Origin: Onishia taeanensis
GTDB taxonomy: Bacteria; Pseudomonadota; Gammaproteobacteria; Pseudomonadales; Halomonadaceae
Direction of reading: 5' to 3'
Length of the DNA stretch: 64,000 bases
NCBI RefSeq assembly: GCF_013349955.1
Contig: NZ_JABVXC010000010.1
Coordinates: forward strand, 62,001 to 126,000
Below are positions 35,583 to 47,005 of this stretch, piece by piece. Position 1 is the first letter of the stretch, and every line of letters starts with the position of its first letter. Both the position numbers and the translations under genes were made by a program. The notes beneath the pieces were generated by a model. The model was not told the origin of the DNA. It did not search any database and saw only the letters and a list, made by a program, of their open reading frames with translations.

Positions 35583-37256
35583 TTAGTCCTGACCCATCTG
35601 CTGCTTGATGAGATCACCGATGGTCGTCGGTGTAGACTCGGACTCTTGCTCGCGCAGGCGACCCATGTTTTTACGGGTGTCGTCCTGATCCTTGGCCTTG
35701 ACGGACAAGTTGATGACGCGGCTCTTGCGATCCACGCTCACGATGCGGGCTTCGACGCTGTCGCCTTCGTTCAAGGCGTTACGCGCATCTTCAACGCGAT
35801 CGGCGCTGATCTCGGACGCCTTGAGCACGGCCACAACGTCTGTTGCCAGCTCAACGTGCGCTTCCTTGGCATCGACTTCGACGACGCGACCGGTAACAAC
35901 GCTACCCTTGTCGTTGACGGCGAGGTACTCGGCAACCGGATCGCTGTCCAGCTGCTTGATGCCCAGAGAGATGCGCTCACGCTCCGGATCGATGGACAGG
36001 ATGACGGCCTCGGCCTCATCGCCCTTCTTGAAGTTGCGTACGGCTTCTTCACCCGTCTCGGACCAGGAGATGTCGGACAGGTGCACCAGGCCGTCGATAC
36101 CGCCTTCCAGGCCGATGAAGATGCCGAAGTCGGTGATGGACTTGATGCTGCCAGCAACGCGATCGCCTTTGTTGTAGCGAGCGCTGAAGTCTTCCCACGG
36201 ATTAGTGGTGCACTGCTTGATGCCCAGAGAAATACGACGACGCTCTTCGTCGATGTCCAGAACCATCACCTCGACGTCGTCGCCAACCTGGACGACCTTG
36301 GACGGGTGAATGTTCTTGTTGGTCCAGTCCATTTCGGACACGTGGACCAGGCCTTCGACACCCTCTTCCAGCTCGGCGAAGCAGCCGTAGTCGGTGAGGT
36401 TGGTAACGCGCGCGTTGACCTTGGTGTTCTCCGGGTAGCGGCCCTTGATGTTGACCCAGGGATCTTCGCCCAGCTGCTTGAGACCCAGGGACACACGGTT
36501 GCGTTCGCGGTCGAACTTCAGCACCTTGACGTTGATCTCGTCGCCGACGGCAACGATCTCGGATGGGTGCTTGATGCGCTTCCAGGCCATGTCGGTGATG
36601 TGCAGCAGACCATCGACGCCGCCCAGGTCCACGAAGGCACCATAGTCGGTCAGGTTCTTGACGATACCCTTGATCTGCTGGCCTTCCTGCAGCGTGGCCA
36701 GCAGCGCTTCACGCTCGGCGCTGTTCTCGGCTTCCAGCACCGCGCGACGAGAAACCACCACGTTGTTGCGCTTCGGGTCGAGCTTGATGACCTTGAAGTC
36801 CAGCTCTTTGTGCTCGAGGTGAGCGGTATCGCGCACCGGACGCACGTCTACCAGGGAGCCCGGCAGGAAGGCACGGATAGAAGCCACGTCGACAGTGAAG
36901 CCGCCCTTGACCTTACCGTTGATCACGCCCTTGACGATCTCATCTTTCTCGAAGGCTGCTTCCAGCTCTTTCCACGCCTCGGCGCGCTTGGCCTTCTCGC
37001 GGGACAGACGGGTCTCACCGAAGCCATCTTCCACGGCTTCCAGTGCGACCTTGACTTCATCGCCCACACCGATGGTCAGCTCACCGTTTTCGTCGCGGAA
37101 CTGCGCGGACGGGATCTGGCCTTCGGATTTCAGACCGGCATTGACGGTGATCCAATCACCTTCAATGTCGACGACGGTCGCCATGACAATGGCGCCCGGC
37201 TCCATGTTGATGTCTTGGAGAGACTGTTCAAACAAGTCAGCAAAGCTTTCGCTCAT
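35583..37256 (-). CDS. rpsA: 30S ribosomal protein S1
   Basis: This 557-aa protein is built of six S1 (OB-fold) repeats with the typical [40 protein letters not shown] and [20 protein letters not shown] blocks. The first two domains bind the ribosome; the rest hold mRNA for initiation. It follows cmk as usual. The ihfB gene that commonly follows rpsA in gammaproteobacteria is absent here, replaced by convergent bioA. Long open frames antisense to it are composition shadows. Confidence 0.98.
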   Translation of the reverse strand: MSESFADLFEQSLQDINMEPGAIVMATVVDIEGDWITVNAGLKSEGQIPSAQFRDENGELTIGVGDEVKVALEAVEDGFGETRLSREKAKRAEAWKELEAAFEKDEIVKGVINGKVKGGFTVDVASIRAFLPGSLVDVRPVRDTAHLEHKELDFKVIKLDPKRNNVVVSRRAVLEAENSAEREALLATLQEGQQIKGIVKNLTDYGAFVDLGGVDGLLHITDMAWKRIKHPSEIVAVGDEINVKVLKFDRERNRVSLGLKQLGEDPWVNIKGRYPENTKVNARVTNLTDYGCFAELEEGVEGLVHVSEMDWTNKNIHPSKVVQVGDDVEVMVLDIDEERRRISLGIKQCTTNPWEDFSARYNKGDRVAGSIKSITDFGIFIGLEGGIDGLVHLSDISWSETGEEAVRNFKKGDEAEAVILSIDPERERISLGIKQLDSDPVAEYLAVNDKGSVVTGRVVEVDAKEAHVELATDVVAVLKASEISADRVEDARNALNEGDSVEARIVSVDRKSRVINLSVKAKDQDDTRKNMGRLREQESESTPTTIGDLIKQQMGQD

Positions 37257-37440
37257 GATGTTCCTACGTGATCAACGTTGAATGGCGGCTTACCGCCTTC
37301 TCCGCACCACCAGCGAGTGCGGGCCTACTGCAATATGCCCCGGGGATGTTAACGCTGGTTAGACCTGAGCGGACTCTCAGTACGTGCTGTCCGCCCATGT
37401 CGTTACATCATCCCGAGGCCCGTAATGGATCGTTAGACGA

Positions 37441-38124
37441 TCAAGCAATGCCACGTTGGGCAAGCAGATCCTTCACCCGTTCCACCACTTCCGGAATTGT
37501 CAGGCTCGTGGTGTCCAGCTCGATGGCATCGGATGCCGGTTCGAGAGGGGCAACGCTGCGCTGCATGTCTCGCGCATCGCGGGCCTGAATCTCCTTTAAA
37601 AGACTCGGTAGACTAGCATCCTGTCCCGCTTCCCGCAACTGCCGATGGCGACGCCTGGCCCGTTCCTCGGCGCTGGCGGTCAGGAACACTTTAAGGGGGG
37701 CCGATGGGAATACCACAGTCCCCATGTCGCGGCCATCGGCCACCAGGCCCGGCGCCTTGAGAAAGTCACGTTGACGATTCAGCAGCGCCTCGCGAACCTG
37801 CGGTAGCGCTGCTACCTGAGAGGCCCGGTCGCCGGCCTGCTCGGTGCGGATCTCCTGGCTAACGTCATCCCCTTCCAGCAGCACGCGGCTACCACCCTCG
37901 TCGGGCAAGAAGACCACGTCCAGATTAGCGGCAAGCGACGCCAGGGCACTCTCGTCATCAAGCGGAATCGCATGACGCATCGCCGCAAGCGCGGTCAGCC
38001 GATAGAGAGCGCCGCTATCCAGCAAATGCCAGCCCAGCCGCTCGGCCACCAGACGACTGATGGTGCCCTTGCCGGCACCACCCGGACCATCGATGGTCAC
38101 CACCCTTGTTTCGGCATCGCTCAT
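37441..38124 (-). CDS. cmk: Cytidylate kinase
   Basis: This 227-aa nucleoside monophosphate kinase phosphorylates CMP and dCMP. It has the P-loop [13 protein letters not shown], the substrate-region [13 protein letters not shown], the [13 protein letters not shown] motif and RARRRHRQL. Its start overlaps the stop of the fused tyrA-aroA gene by four bases (ATGA). The aroA-cmk-rpsA order is classical. Confidence 0.97.
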   Translation of the reverse strand: MSDAETRVVTIDGPGGAGKGTISRLVAERLGWHLLDSGALYRLTALAAMRHAIPLDDESALASLAANLDVVFLPDEGGSRVLLEGDDVSQEIRTEQAGDRASQVAALPQVREALLNRQRDFLKAPGLVADGRDMGTVVFPSAPLKVFLTASAEERARRRHRQLREAGQDASLPSLLKEIQARDARDMQRSVAPLEPASDAIELDTTSLTIPEVVERVKDLLAQRGIA

Positions 38125-40460
38125 GCATCCCCCTGCTGTTCATTGGCCACAGACTCCGCGTCGGACTCAGGGGCGACGGTCAGGCCGACACGGCGCGCCA
38201 GCTCGACAAAGCCGGGGAAGGAGGTGGCCACATTGGCACAGTCATCGATCACGATCTCGTCACGCGCGCGCAGCCCGGCCACTGCAAAGGCCATGGCAAT
38301 GCGGTGATCGCCGAGACTATCGACATGACCGCCAGCGTAATTCGGCGCGCCGGAACCGTCATCACCGCCGAGGATATCGATACCATCGGCCACTACGGTA
38401 TTCTCGACACCGAGCACATCCAGACCATCGGCCATGGCCTGGATACGATCGGATTCCTTGACGCGCAGCTCTTCTGCCCCGCGCAGGCGAGTCTTGCCTT
38501 GCGCATTGGCGGCGGCGATGAACAGCGCCGGGAACTCATCGATGGCCAGCGGCACCTGGTCGACGGGAATATCGATACCCTTGAGCGGCGCATAGCGCAC
38601 CCGGATATCTGCAACCGGCTCACCGCCAACCTCATGCTGGTGGGAGAGCTCGAGGTCGGCGCCCATCAGCTTGAGGATATTGATCACCCCGATACGGGTC
38701 GGGTTGATGCCGACATGCTCGAGCGTCAGATCGGCGCCTGGCGTGATCGCTGCGGCGACCAGGAAGAAGGTCGCCGAGGAAATGTCAGAGGGCACGTCGA
38801 TGGGCCCTGCCGCTAGGGAACCGCCGCCACTGAGCCAAGCAGTATCACCGTCGCGTTCAACCGTATATCCAAAGCCATTGAGCATGCGCTCAGTGTGGTC
38901 GCGAGTCGGTGCCGGCTCCTTGACGCGGGTCTCACCCTCGGCATACATGCCGGCCAGCAGCAGACACGATTTGACCTGGGCACTGGCCATCGGCATGGAA
39001 TAATCAATGCCCTTGAGCGGCTGTCCGCCATGAATCTTCAGCGGCGGACGTCCCCCCTCGGCGGTATCGATGGTCGCGCCCATCAGACGCAGCGGATCGG
39101 CCACCCGTCCCATGGGCCGCTTGGTCAGCGAAGCATCGCCGGTCAGCTCGCTGTCGAAAGCCTGCCCGGCCAGCAGGCCGGCAAACAGGCGCATCGCTGT
39201 ACCGGAATTGCCCACGTAAATCGGCCCTGCCGGCGCCTTGAGGCCATGCATGCCGACGCCATGGATGGTCACCCGCCCTTGATGCGGCCCTTCGATGGCC
39301 ACCCCCATTTCGCGGAAGGCCTGCAGCGTCGCCAAGCTGTCCTCACCTTCCAGAAAGCCTTTCACTTCGGTGACACCTTCGGCCAACGCGCCCAGCATGA
39401 TGGAACGGTGCGACACTGATTTGTCGCCGGGCACGCGAATGCGCCCGGAAACGCTGCCACCGGGGCTGACCCGGTAGCGCATGGAATTGTCTTGCATGGT
39501 CTGATAACCCGCCTGATAACTGGTCTGGTTTAACAGCGTATCGAAATAGTGCCGAGCATGGCTGGCACGGTCGAGGATGCCCAGCATGGCATCGCCGTCG
39601 CCTTCTTCCACGGCGCGACGCAATCGCGCCACGCCGCCCTCGAAATCATTCAGTGCCTGCAGCACTGCATCGCGATTAGCCGTAAAGATATCCCGCCACA
39701 TCACCGGATCACTGCCGGCGATACGGGTAAAATCACGAAAGCCACCGGCAGCGTAGCGAAAGATATCCAAACGCTCATCCTGGCGAGCCAGGGTATCCAC
39801 CAGCGAGAAGGCCAGCAGATGCGGCAGGTGACTCGTACGAGCCAGCACCTGGTCGTGATGCTCAATCGGCATCTCGAGCACCGTGGCACCGCAGGCTTGC
39901 CACAGGGCACGCACTCGGGACAGCGGCTGGGGCGCCGTCCTCTCGCCGGGCGTCAAGATGACCTTGTGCTGGCGATATAAGGTGGGATTGGAGGCCGCAA
40001 CCCCACTCTTCTCGGAGCCAGCAATCGGATGCCCCAGCACCAGATTGGCCGGCAGCTCACCGAAAATGCGCTCGGCGGTATCGCGAATGGCCGCCTTGGT
40101 GCTGCCAACATCGGTGATGACGACATCGGCAGCGGCCGTATGCAGCCCGGCAGCCAAAGCCCCCATCACCGCATCCATGGCCAGCACCGGCACCGCTAGC
40201 ACCACCAGGCTGCTGCCGGGCAGCACCGCCGCTAGTTCGGTATCGCCGCCGTCGATGATGCCCATCTCGATACCGCGAGCGATCTCGTCACCATCCCGAT
40301 CGCAGGCCAGAATGGTTCCCGTAAAGCCACCGGCCTTGAGGGCCGCCGCCAGGGAGCCGCCGATCAGCCCGAGCCCGACGATCAATAATTGGGATTCGCC
40401 GAGCCTACTCGCATCCGGAGCGCACGGCGTCGCCGACTGAGGCCTGGAAGACGCCATCAT
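38121..40460 (-). CDS. aroA: Fused prephenate dehydrogenase / EPSP synthase
   Basis: This 779-aa protein joins two enzymes of aromatic amino acid synthesis. Residues about 20-310 form prephenate dehydrogenase (TyrA) with the NAD site [20 protein letters not shown] and [11 protein letters not shown]. From about residue 330 comes 5-enolpyruvylshikimate-3-phosphate synthase (AroA), with [30 protein letters not shown] and [16 protein letters not shown]. Such tyrA-aroA fusions are known in Pseudomonas and relatives. The gene overlaps cmk by four bases, and the pheA stop codon lies three bases before its start. Two ATG codons (40460, 40457) stand at the start. Confidence 0.96.
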   Translation of the reverse strand: MMASSRPQSATPCAPDASRLGESQLLIVGLGLIGGSLAAALKAGGFTGTILACDRDGDEIARGIEMGIIDGGDTELAAVLPGSSLVVLAVPVLAMDAVMGALAAGLHTAAADVVITDVGSTKAAIRDTAERIFGELPANLVLGHPIAGSEKSGVAASNPTLYRQHKVILTPGERTAPQPLSRVRALWQACGATVLEMPIEHHDQVLARTSHLPHLLAFSLVDTLARQDERLDIFRYAAGGFRDFTRIAGSDPVMWRDIFTANRDAVLQALNDFEGGVARLRRAVEEGDGDAMLGILDRASHARHYFDTLLNQTSYQAGYQTMQDNSMRYRVSPGGSVSGRIRVPGDKSVSHRSIMLGALAEGVTEVKGFLEGEDSLATLQAFREMGVAIEGPHQGRVTIHGVGMHGLKAPAGPIYVGNSGTAMRLFAGLLAGQAFDSELTGDASLTKRPMGRVADPLRLMGATIDTAEGGRPPLKIHGGQPLKGIDYSMPMASAQVKSCLLLAGMYAEGETRVKEPAPTRDHTERMLNGFGYTVERDGDTAWLSGGGSLAAGPIDVPSDISSATFFLVAAAITPGADLTLEHVGINPTRIGVINILKLMGADLELSHQHEVGGEPVADIRVRYAPLKGIDIPVDQVPLAIDEFPALFIAAANAQGKTRLRGAEELRVKESDRIQAMADGLDVLGVENTVVADGIDILGGDDGSGAPNYAGGHVDSLGDHRIAMAFAVAGLRARDEIVIDDCANVATSFPGFVELARRVGLTVAPESDAESVANEQQGDA

Positions 40461-40462
40461 GA

Positions 40463-41554
40463 TCAGAGCACGCCCACCGGATAGGAGCCCAGCACCTTGA
40501 GCTCGGCACAGCGCAACCGCACTTCCTCGAGCACCGCCGCCACACGGGCATCATCGCGATGCCCGCTGAAGTCGATGAAGAAGACATAGTTCCAGACCCC
40601 ACTGCGCGACGGCCGCGTCTCGAGGCGAGTCAGGTCAATCTGATGACGGTGGAAGGGTTCCAGCAGGTCATGCAGAGCGCCGGGCTGGTTGCGCATGGCG
40701 ACCACAATGGACGTCTTGTCCTCACCCGAGGACGGTACGTCCTGATTACCGATGATCAGAAAACGAGTCGAGTTATCCGGACGGTCCTCGATGGTCTCGG
40801 CAATCTTCTCGAGTCCATACAGCTTGGCCGCCATGTCCCCGGCAATCGCCGCACTGTGCCACTCGGTCTTGACCAGCTTGGCCGCCTCGGCGTTGGATGA
40901 GACGGGAACCCGCTCAGCATGCGGATAATGGGCATCCAGCCATTTGCGACACTGAGCAAAGGACTGAGGATGCGAATAGACCCGCGAAACCTTGTCACGG
41001 CGCGTATTGCTCGACACCAACAGGTGATGGTGAATGCGCAGCACCACCTCGCCGCAGATCCGCATGGAGGAGTCCATGAAGGAATCGAGGGTGTGGTTGA
41101 CCACGCCTTCGGTGGAATTTTCCACCGGCACCACGCCGTAATTGACGGCACCTGCCTCGACCTCCCGGAATACCTCATCGATGGCGGCCATCGGCAAACT
41201 GACCGCGCTCTCACCGAAGTGCTTGAGGGCCGCCTGCTGGGTGAAGGTACCTTCGGGCCCCAGATAGGCCACCTTGACCGGCTTCTCGAGTGCTAGACAG
41301 GCCGACATGATCTCGCGAAACAGCCGCGCCATTTCTTCGGCATCCAGAGGCCCCTGGTTGAGGGCCATGATGCGCCTGAGCACCTGGGCCTCACGCTCGG
41401 GCCGATAGAAGACCGCATCCGGGTCGGAGTCGGTCTTTACCTTGGCCACCTGACCCGCGCACTGGGCGCGCTCGCTGATCAGGCGAAGGATCTCACCATC
41501 CAGGCCATCGATACGCTGACGCAGCGCATCGAGATCGATGGGGGTGTCACTCAT
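40463..41554 (-). CDS. pheA: Bifunctional chorismate mutase / prephenate dehydratase (P-protein)
   Basis: This 363-aa enzyme leads to phenylalanine. Residues 1-90 form the AroQ-type chorismate mutase (DALRQRIDGLDGEILRLISE). About 95-280 form the dehydratase with YLGPEGTFTQQAAL and VPVENSTEGVVNHTLD. The ACT domain follows from about 285 (KTSIVVAMRNQPGALHDLL) with LTRLETRP, the ESRP-type Phe-binding motif. Phe feedback control is therefore expected. It lies in the serC-pheA-tyrA/aroA run. Confidence 0.97.
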   Translation of the reverse strand: MSDTPIDLDALRQRIDGLDGEILRLISERAQCAGQVAKVKTDSDPDAVFYRPEREAQVLRRIMALNQGPLDAEEMARLFREIMSACLALEKPVKVAYLGPEGTFTQQAALKHFGESAVSLPMAAIDEVFREVEAGAVNYGVVPVENSTEGVVNHTLDSFMDSSMRICGEVVLRIHHHLLVSSNTRRDKVSRVYSHPQSFAQCRKWLDAHYPHAERVPVSSNAEAAKLVKTEWHSAAIAGDMAAKLYGLEKIAETIEDRPDNSTRFLIIGNQDVPSSGEDKTSIVVAMRNQPGALHDLLEPFHRHQIDLTRLETRPSRSGVWNYVFFIDFSGHRDDARVAAVLEEVRLRCAELKVLGSYPVGVL

Positions 41555-41642
41555 TCGATTTCCCCTACACTAAACCCCTGATTCGACAATGGTACGGCCA
41601 GCACCGAGCGCCAATGGCCCGGCCTTGCCGTCCGCTGCGACG

Positions 41643-42743
41643 CTAGCCGCGCCGACGCTCGAAGTCGGCCATGAATTCCACCAGGGTATCGACCCCGGCC
41701 TCGGGCACCGCGTTGTAGAGGCTCGCACGCATGCCCCCCACGCTGCGGTGACCCTTGAGATTGAGCAAGCCAGCCTCTTCGGACTCGGCCAGGAAGGCCT
41801 TGTCGAGACGCTCATCGGCCAGCACGAAAGGCACATTCATGCGCGAACGATTGGCCACCGCGATGGGATTGGAATACATATCGCTCTGGTCGATGGCGGC
41901 ATACAGCTTGGCGGCCTTGCGATCGTTGAGGGCATTCATCGCCTCAAGACCGCCGATCTCGTGTTTCAGCCACTGGAACACCAGACCCGCCAAGTACCAG
42001 CTATAGGTAGGCGGCGTGTTATACATCGAGCCATGCTCGGCCATGACCTTATAATTGAACATGGTCGGTGTTTCGGGGCGCGCACGGTCAAGCAGATCAT
42101 CGCGTACGATCGCCAGCGTCAGGCCGGCCGGGCCGATGTTTTTCTGGGCCCCGGCGTAGATCACGCCAAACCGCGAGACGTCCAGCGGACCGGAGAGAAT
42201 CGACGAGGACATGTCGCAGACCACCGGCACCTCACTGCCATCGGCCAGGCGCCCCTCGGGCACATAGTCGAACTCGAGGCCGCCGATGGTCTCGTTGCTC
42301 GTATAGTGCAGGTAGGCAGCATCGCTGGACAGCGCAATATCCGTCTGGCGCGGCACGGCAATGAGGCCGTTGGCCTCGCTGGACGCCGCCACATGGGCGC
42401 CGCCCAGGTGACGCGCTTCGGCAATGGCTTTCTTGCCCCAGATACCGGTATAGAGGTAGTTGGGCGTGCCGCCTTGGCCAAGCAAGTTGTAGGGCAACAT
42501 CGCAAACTGCATCGAGGCTCCGCCCTGCAGGAACAGCACCCGATAGTTATCGGGCACGACCAGCAGCTCGCGCAGATCCGCCTCGGCCTGCTCGGCGATG
42601 GCAACGAACTCGGCGCTACGGTGACTCATCTCCATCACCGAGAGGCCTCGCCCCTGGTAATCGAGCAGCTCTTCCCGGGCCTGTTCCAGAACGGCGGCCG
42701 GCAGCGCCGCCGGTCCCGCACAAAAATTATAATGACGTGTCAT
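41643..42743 (-). CDS. serC: Phosphoserine aminotransferase
   Basis: This 366-aa PLP enzyme of serine (and pyridoxal phosphate) synthesis begins MTRHYNFCAGPAALP, as usual for SerC. The PLP lysine is in YAGAQKNIGPAGLTL, and TSNETIGGLEF and HRSVGGMRASLYNA are conserved substrate-site segments. It follows gyrA after 42 bp and precedes pheA by 88 bp, the classical gyrA-serC-pheA arrangement of pseudomonads. Confidence 0.97.
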   Translation of the reverse strand: MTRHYNFCAGPAALPAAVLEQAREELLDYQGRGLSVMEMSHRSAEFVAIAEQAEADLRELLVVPDNYRVLFLQGGASMQFAMLPYNLLGQGGTPNYLYTGIWGKKAIAEARHLGGAHVAASSEANGLIAVPRQTDIALSSDAAYLHYTSNETIGGLEFDYVPEGRLADGSEVPVVCDMSSSILSGPLDVSRFGVIYAGAQKNIGPAGLTLAIVRDDLLDRARPETPTMFNYKVMAEHGSMYNTPPTYSWYLAGLVFQWLKHEIGGLEAMNALNDRKAAKLYAAIDQSDMYSNPIAVANRSRMNVPFVLADERLDKAFLAESEEAGLLNLKGHRSVGGMRASLYNAVPEAGVDTLVEFMADFERRRG

Positions 42744-42785
42744 CAGCGTTGTATTCCAGAATGATGGTGTCTCGGCTAACGGCGC

Positions 42786-45521
42786 TCAGTGATCGCCTTC
42801 CGGCGCATCGCTGTCAGGCCCCTCTGCGGAGGCTGCGTTTGAGGCATCGTCGGCACCCGTCTCAAGCGTTTCGCCAGCAGCTCCGTCAAGTGTCTCACCG
42901 CCAGGCGCCTCTTCCTCCGGCTCGTCGATGCGCACCGTCTTGACCAGCGCTTCGCCCTCGCCCAGGCGGATCAGCATCACGCCCTGGGTGTTGCGCGACG
43001 TCGTGGAAACCTCCTCGACGCGGGTACGCACCAGCGTGCCCTTGTCGGTGATCAGCATCATCTCGTCGGCAGAGTAGACCTGCATCGCCGCGACCAGGTC
43101 GCCGTTGCGCTGGCTGGTCTGCATCGCGATCACCCCCTGGCCTCCGCGCCCACGCAGCGGAAACTCCTCTAGGCGGGTACGCTTGCCATAGCCACGCTCG
43201 GAGGCGGTCAGGATGTAGATCTGCCCATCATTGGCCGCCACGTCCGTCGGGGCCTCAGCATCGTTTTCGGCATCGTCTTCGACATCGACCTGCTGGGACT
43301 GCGGAATGATCAGGCTGATCACCCGCGCGCCATCCTGCAGCCGCATGCCGCGCACGCCGCGAGCGGTACGCCCCATGGCGCGCACATGGGATTCCTCGAA
43401 GCGGATCGCCTTGCCGTTGGAAGACAGCAGCATGGCGTGGTCCGAGCCGGAGGTAATAGCAGCACCAATCAGCTGGTCATCCTCGTCGATATCAATGGCG
43501 ATAAGGCCAACGCTACGCGGACGCGAGAACTGATCGAGGCTGGTACGCTTGACCGTACCCTTGGCGGTAGCGAAGAAGATGAAGCTGTCTTCGCGATACT
43601 CGCGCACCGGCAGCATGGCACTCACCGCTTCGCCCTCGTCCAGCGGCAGCAGGTTGACCAGCGGCTTGCCCCTGGAGCCGCGGCTGGCATTGGGCATCTC
43701 GTAGACCTTGAGCCAGTAGACCTTGCCCTTGTTGGTGAACAGCAGCACGGTGTCGTGGGTCGAAGCCACCAGCAGGTGTTCGATGACGTCTTCATCTTTC
43801 ATCGCCGTCGCCGACTTGCCGCGCCCACCGCGGCGCTGCGCCTGGTAGTCGGAAAGGGGCTGCGTCTTGGCATAGCCGCTACGAGAAATGGTCACCACCA
43901 TGTCTTCTTCGGCGATCAGGTCTTCGATATGCAGGTCGAGATGACTGATCTGGACCTCAGTGCGGCGCACATCGCCATACTGATCGCGGATGGCTTCGAG
44001 CTCTTCGCGAATCACCTCGAGCAGGCGGTCGGCAGAGGCCAGAATGGCAGTCAGCTCGGCGATTTTCTCGAGAATACCCAGATACTCGTTGAGCAGCTTC
44101 TCGGTCTCGAGACCGGTCAGACGATGCAGACGCAGCTCGAGAATAGCCTGAGCCTGGGCCGGCGAGAGGCGATATTGCTGGCTTGCCTCGTCGAGACCGA
44201 AGCCCTCTTCCAGATCCTCGGGCTTGCAGGAGGTCGCTCCGGCGCGCTCCAGCATGCCGGTCACCTGCCCCGGCTGCCAGCTACGGGCCAGCAGTTGGTC
44301 CTTGGCTTCCGCAGCCGACGGCGAGGCCTTGATCAGCTCGATCACCTCGTCGATGTTGGAGATCGCGACCGCCAGGCCCTCAAGAATATGGCCACGTTCA
44401 CGCGCCTTGCGCAGCTCAAAGAGCGTCCGGCGGGTGACGACTTCGCGACGGTGACGAATGAAGGCCTCAAGCATCTCCTTGAGGTTCAGCGTCTTCGGCT
44501 GGCCGTCGGACAATGCCACCATGTTGATGCCGAAAACGTTCTGCAGCTGCGTCTGGGCGAAGAGGTTATTGACCACCACCTCGCCGCTCTCGCCACGTTT
44601 GACCTCGATCACGACGCGCAGGCCGTCCTTGTCGGACTCATCGCGTAGCTCGGCGATGCCGTCGATCCTTTTATCCTTGACCAGTTCGGCGATCTTTTCG
44701 ATCAAACGCGCCTTGTTTACCTGGTACGGCAACTCGTTGACGATGATGTGGTCTCGGCCGGTCTTGTCATCATGCTCGATGGTATGACGCGCGCGCACAT
44801 AGATGCGGCCACGGCCGGTACGGTAGGCATCGAGAATCCCGGCCTTACCGTTGATGATGCCGCCGGTGGGGAAGTCGGGGGCCTGGATGTATTCCATCAG
44901 GTCATCGATCGACAGCGTATGGTCGTCGATCAACGCCAGGCAGCCGCTGATCACCTCGCTCATATTGTGCGGCGGGATGTTGGTAGCCATACCCACGGCA
45001 ATGCCGGAGCTACCATTGATCAGCAGGTTGGGAACCTTGGTCGGCAGCACCTCGGGGATGCGTTCGGTGCCGTCGTAGTTATCGACCCAGTCGACGGTAT
45101 CTTTCTCGAGGTCGGCCAACAACTCATGGGAGAGCTTGGCCATGCGTACCTCGGTATAACGCATGGCGGCGGCGTTATCACCGTCGATGGAACCGAAGTT
45201 ACCCTGGCCGTCGACCAGCACGTGGCGCATCGAGAAATCCTGCGCCATACGTACGATGGTGTCGTACACCGCACTGTCACCATGCGGGTGATACTTACCG
45301 ATGACGTCACCCACCACACGGGCCGACTTCTTGTAGGGTTTGTTCCAGTCGTTGTTCAATTCGTGCATGGCGAACAGCACACGCCGGTGCACCGGCTTGA
45401 GGCCATCACGTACGTCGGGCAGCGCCCGGCCGATGATCACGCTCATGGCGTAATCGAGATACGACTGCTTGAGTTCGTCCTCGATGTTGACTGGCAGAAT
45501 CTCTCTGGCGATGTCACCCAT
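42786..45521 (-). CDS. gyrA: DNA gyrase subunit A
   Basis: This 911-aa subunit of the supercoiling enzyme has the catalytic Tyr at 122 ([12 protein letters not shown]), the quinolone region [13 protein letters not shown] with Ser83 and Asp87 both wild type, a coiled coil, and a C-terminal beta-pinwheel with the GyrA box [10 protein letters not shown]. The end is a long acidic, Gly/Ala-rich tail, longer than in E. coli and perhaps linked to salt adaptation (inference). It heads the gyrA-serC-pheA series. Confidence 0.98.
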   Translation of the reverse strand: MGDIAREILPVNIEDELKQSYLDYAMSVIIGRALPDVRDGLKPVHRRVLFAMHELNNDWNKPYKKSARVVGDVIGKYHPHGDSAVYDTIVRMAQDFSMRHVLVDGQGNFGSIDGDNAAAMRYTEVRMAKLSHELLADLEKDTVDWVDNYDGTERIPEVLPTKVPNLLINGSSGIAVGMATNIPPHNMSEVISGCLALIDDHTLSIDDLMEYIQAPDFPTGGIINGKAGILDAYRTGRGRIYVRARHTIEHDDKTGRDHIIVNELPYQVNKARLIEKIAELVKDKRIDGIAELRDESDKDGLRVVIEVKRGESGEVVVNNLFAQTQLQNVFGINMVALSDGQPKTLNLKEMLEAFIRHRREVVTRRTLFELRKARERGHILEGLAVAISNIDEVIELIKASPSAAEAKDQLLARSWQPGQVTGMLERAGATSCKPEDLEEGFGLDEASQQYRLSPAQAQAILELRLHRLTGLETEKLLNEYLGILEKIAELTAILASADRLLEVIREELEAIRDQYGDVRRTEVQISHLDLHIEDLIAEEDMVVTISRSGYAKTQPLSDYQAQRRGGRGKSATAMKDEDVIEHLLVASTHDTVLLFTNKGKVYWLKVYEMPNASRGSRGKPLVNLLPLDEGEAVSAMLPVREYREDSFIFFATAKGTVKRTSLDQFSRPRSVGLIAIDIDEDDQLIGAAITSGSDHAMLLSSNGKAIRFEESHVRAMGRTARGVRGMRLQDGARVISLIIPQSQQVDVEDDAENDAEAPTDVAANDGQIYILTASERGYGKRTRLEEFPLRGRGGQGVIAMQTSQRNGDLVAAMQVYSADEMMLITDKGTLVRTRVEEVSTTSRNTQGVMLIRLGEGEALVKTVRIDEPEEEAPGGETLDGAAGETLETGADDASNAASAEGPDSDAPEGDH

Positions 45522-45641
45522 GGGTCGTCAAATCCTTTGCACTGCGACTGTTTGGCGCTACGGGAGGCTGGCAAGGCTAGCTTCGTGATAGCAATGCGAA
45601 ATTGTACCACTCACCGCCCCTTAAAGGCAGCGTCAGCGCCC

Positions 45642-46784
45642 CTAGCGGAGCGAGTTCGGCGCTGAGTATCCCGCTTCTCGACAGGCCAGCAGGCTCGCTT
45701 CCAGCAACACTGGTTCAGGCACGCCTTGGCTGCCCGCCTCCATGATCAACTCGAGACGCGAATCCCGCCTCCAGCTGGCTGCCGTCAACGTCACCCGCCC
45801 CGCGGCCCGGTTGTAGCATTTCCAGCCTGATTCGGTGTGTACCACCGCCTTGATGCGCAGCGCCGCAGGCAACGACGCCAGCAGCTGCGCCAACGCATCC
45901 AACGAAAACACCTCGCTTGCATGAAAGCGCCACCCCAGGCTGCGAAAGCCGAGCGATCCACCCTCGTCGCATACCGGCACGCCAGGAGCGGGCTCACGAT
46001 AGGCGAACGTATCCAGCATGACCGCAGCCTGTCCATCATGAGCGCCGGAGTGCACCCCCGCTCGGGACGGTATCGAGGCGCTCTTGGCTTGATGTTCAGA
46101 AGCCCCCGCCGAGTCATCCTTATGAACCGGCTGGCCGAGCAAACGCGACACCGACAGCTGCCCGTGTGGCGCCGCCTCGATCCAGCGCTTGGCAGGCCAT
46201 AGATCGGCAAGATACGCCTGGGCTTGCTGGTACTGCCGATCCGAAGCCAGATCGGTCATGGTAAGCGCCACGCCATCAGCCATCGCCAGCTGATCGCGAA
46301 AGGTGTCGTGCTCGCGTGAACGCGGATCATCGAGCCGGCGTGGATCCAGCAGCGCAATGATATCGCGCACTTCCAGCACCTCGGCGAAGGCCTCACTGCG
46401 CAGCAAGTCCAACAGGCCCGCGGGGTGGCCGAGTCCCGAAGGTTCGATGATCAGCCGATCAGGACGATGGCGATGCAGCAGATTCACCAGCGACGCCTGC
46501 AGCACGAAGGCCAACTGGCAACACAGACAGCCGCCCGGCAATCCTTTGACCACCACATCTTCACGCTCTTCGAACATGGCCTGATCGATACCGACCTGAC
46601 CGAACTCGTTGATCACCACGACCCAGCGCTCATCGGCAGGCTTGTGGGCCAGCAGGTGGCGAATCAGCGTGCTCTTGCCACTGCCGAGAAACCCGGTAAT
46701 CACATGCACGGGAATACCCGCGAGCGGCGTGCTTGAGCGAGCAGCGGGTGAACGAGAAACGGATGAAGGCGATGGAGAAGGCAC
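45642..46784 (-). CDS. CobW/COG0523-family GTPase (metal-binding, YjiA-like)
   Basis: This G3E-family GTPase is about 380 aa. It has Walker A GFLGSGKST, the metal-binding GGCLCC motif, the switch region EPSGLGHP and a C-terminal CobW domain that ends after AEVFSLDALAQLL. Such proteins act as metal (often zinc) chaperones. The start is uncertain: the first residues are Ser/Pro-rich, no ATG is available, and GTG codons at 46790 or 46784 lie near a GAGGA site; a TTG lies at 46823. No Zur site was recognised upstream. Confidence 0.85.
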   Translation of the reverse strand: MPSPSPSSVSRSPAARSSTPLAGIPVHVITGFLGSGKSTLIRHLLAHKPADERWVVVINEFGQVGIDQAMFEEREDVVVKGLPGGCLCCQLAFVLQASLVNLLHRHRPDRLIIEPSGLGHPAGLLDLLRSEAFAEVLEVRDIIALLDPRRLDDPRSREHDTFRDQLAMADGVALTMTDLASDRQYQQAQAYLADLWPAKRWIEAAPHGQLSVSRLLGQPVHKDDSAGASEHQAKSASIPSRAGVHSGAHDGQAAVMLDTFAYREPAPGVPVCDEGGSLGFRSLGWRFHASEVFSLDALAQLLASLPAALRIKAVVHTESGWKCYNRAAGRVTLTAASWRRDSRLELIMEAGSQGVPEPVLLEASLLACREAGYSAPNSLR

Positions 46785-47005
46785 GGGCACGAGTCCTCGA
46801 TGACGTTGGTAGACATGTAGCAAGCACGGAAACGTTACTTTATAACATTTTTGCCCGCTTCATCAGATCGCATCCCTCTTGATGACTGACAAGCCCTGCC
46901 CAGCAGACACGCCGAATTGCCTGAGACGCAAGAGAGGACGACACTGAAGCAAGCAGCCCTCCCGGCGCCCGGGGCGGGCACTATCTAACATGACGGAGAT
47001 TGCTC

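Noticed and set aside
35646-37271. 541-codon open frame antisense to rpsA
   Set aside because: It mirrors the rpsA codons in a GC-rich genome, has no ribosome site and gives an unlikely protein. Sense S1 domains are certain.
43386-44648. 420-codon open frame antisense to gyrA
   Set aside because: A composition shadow of gyrA; rich in His, Gln and Leu with no family features.
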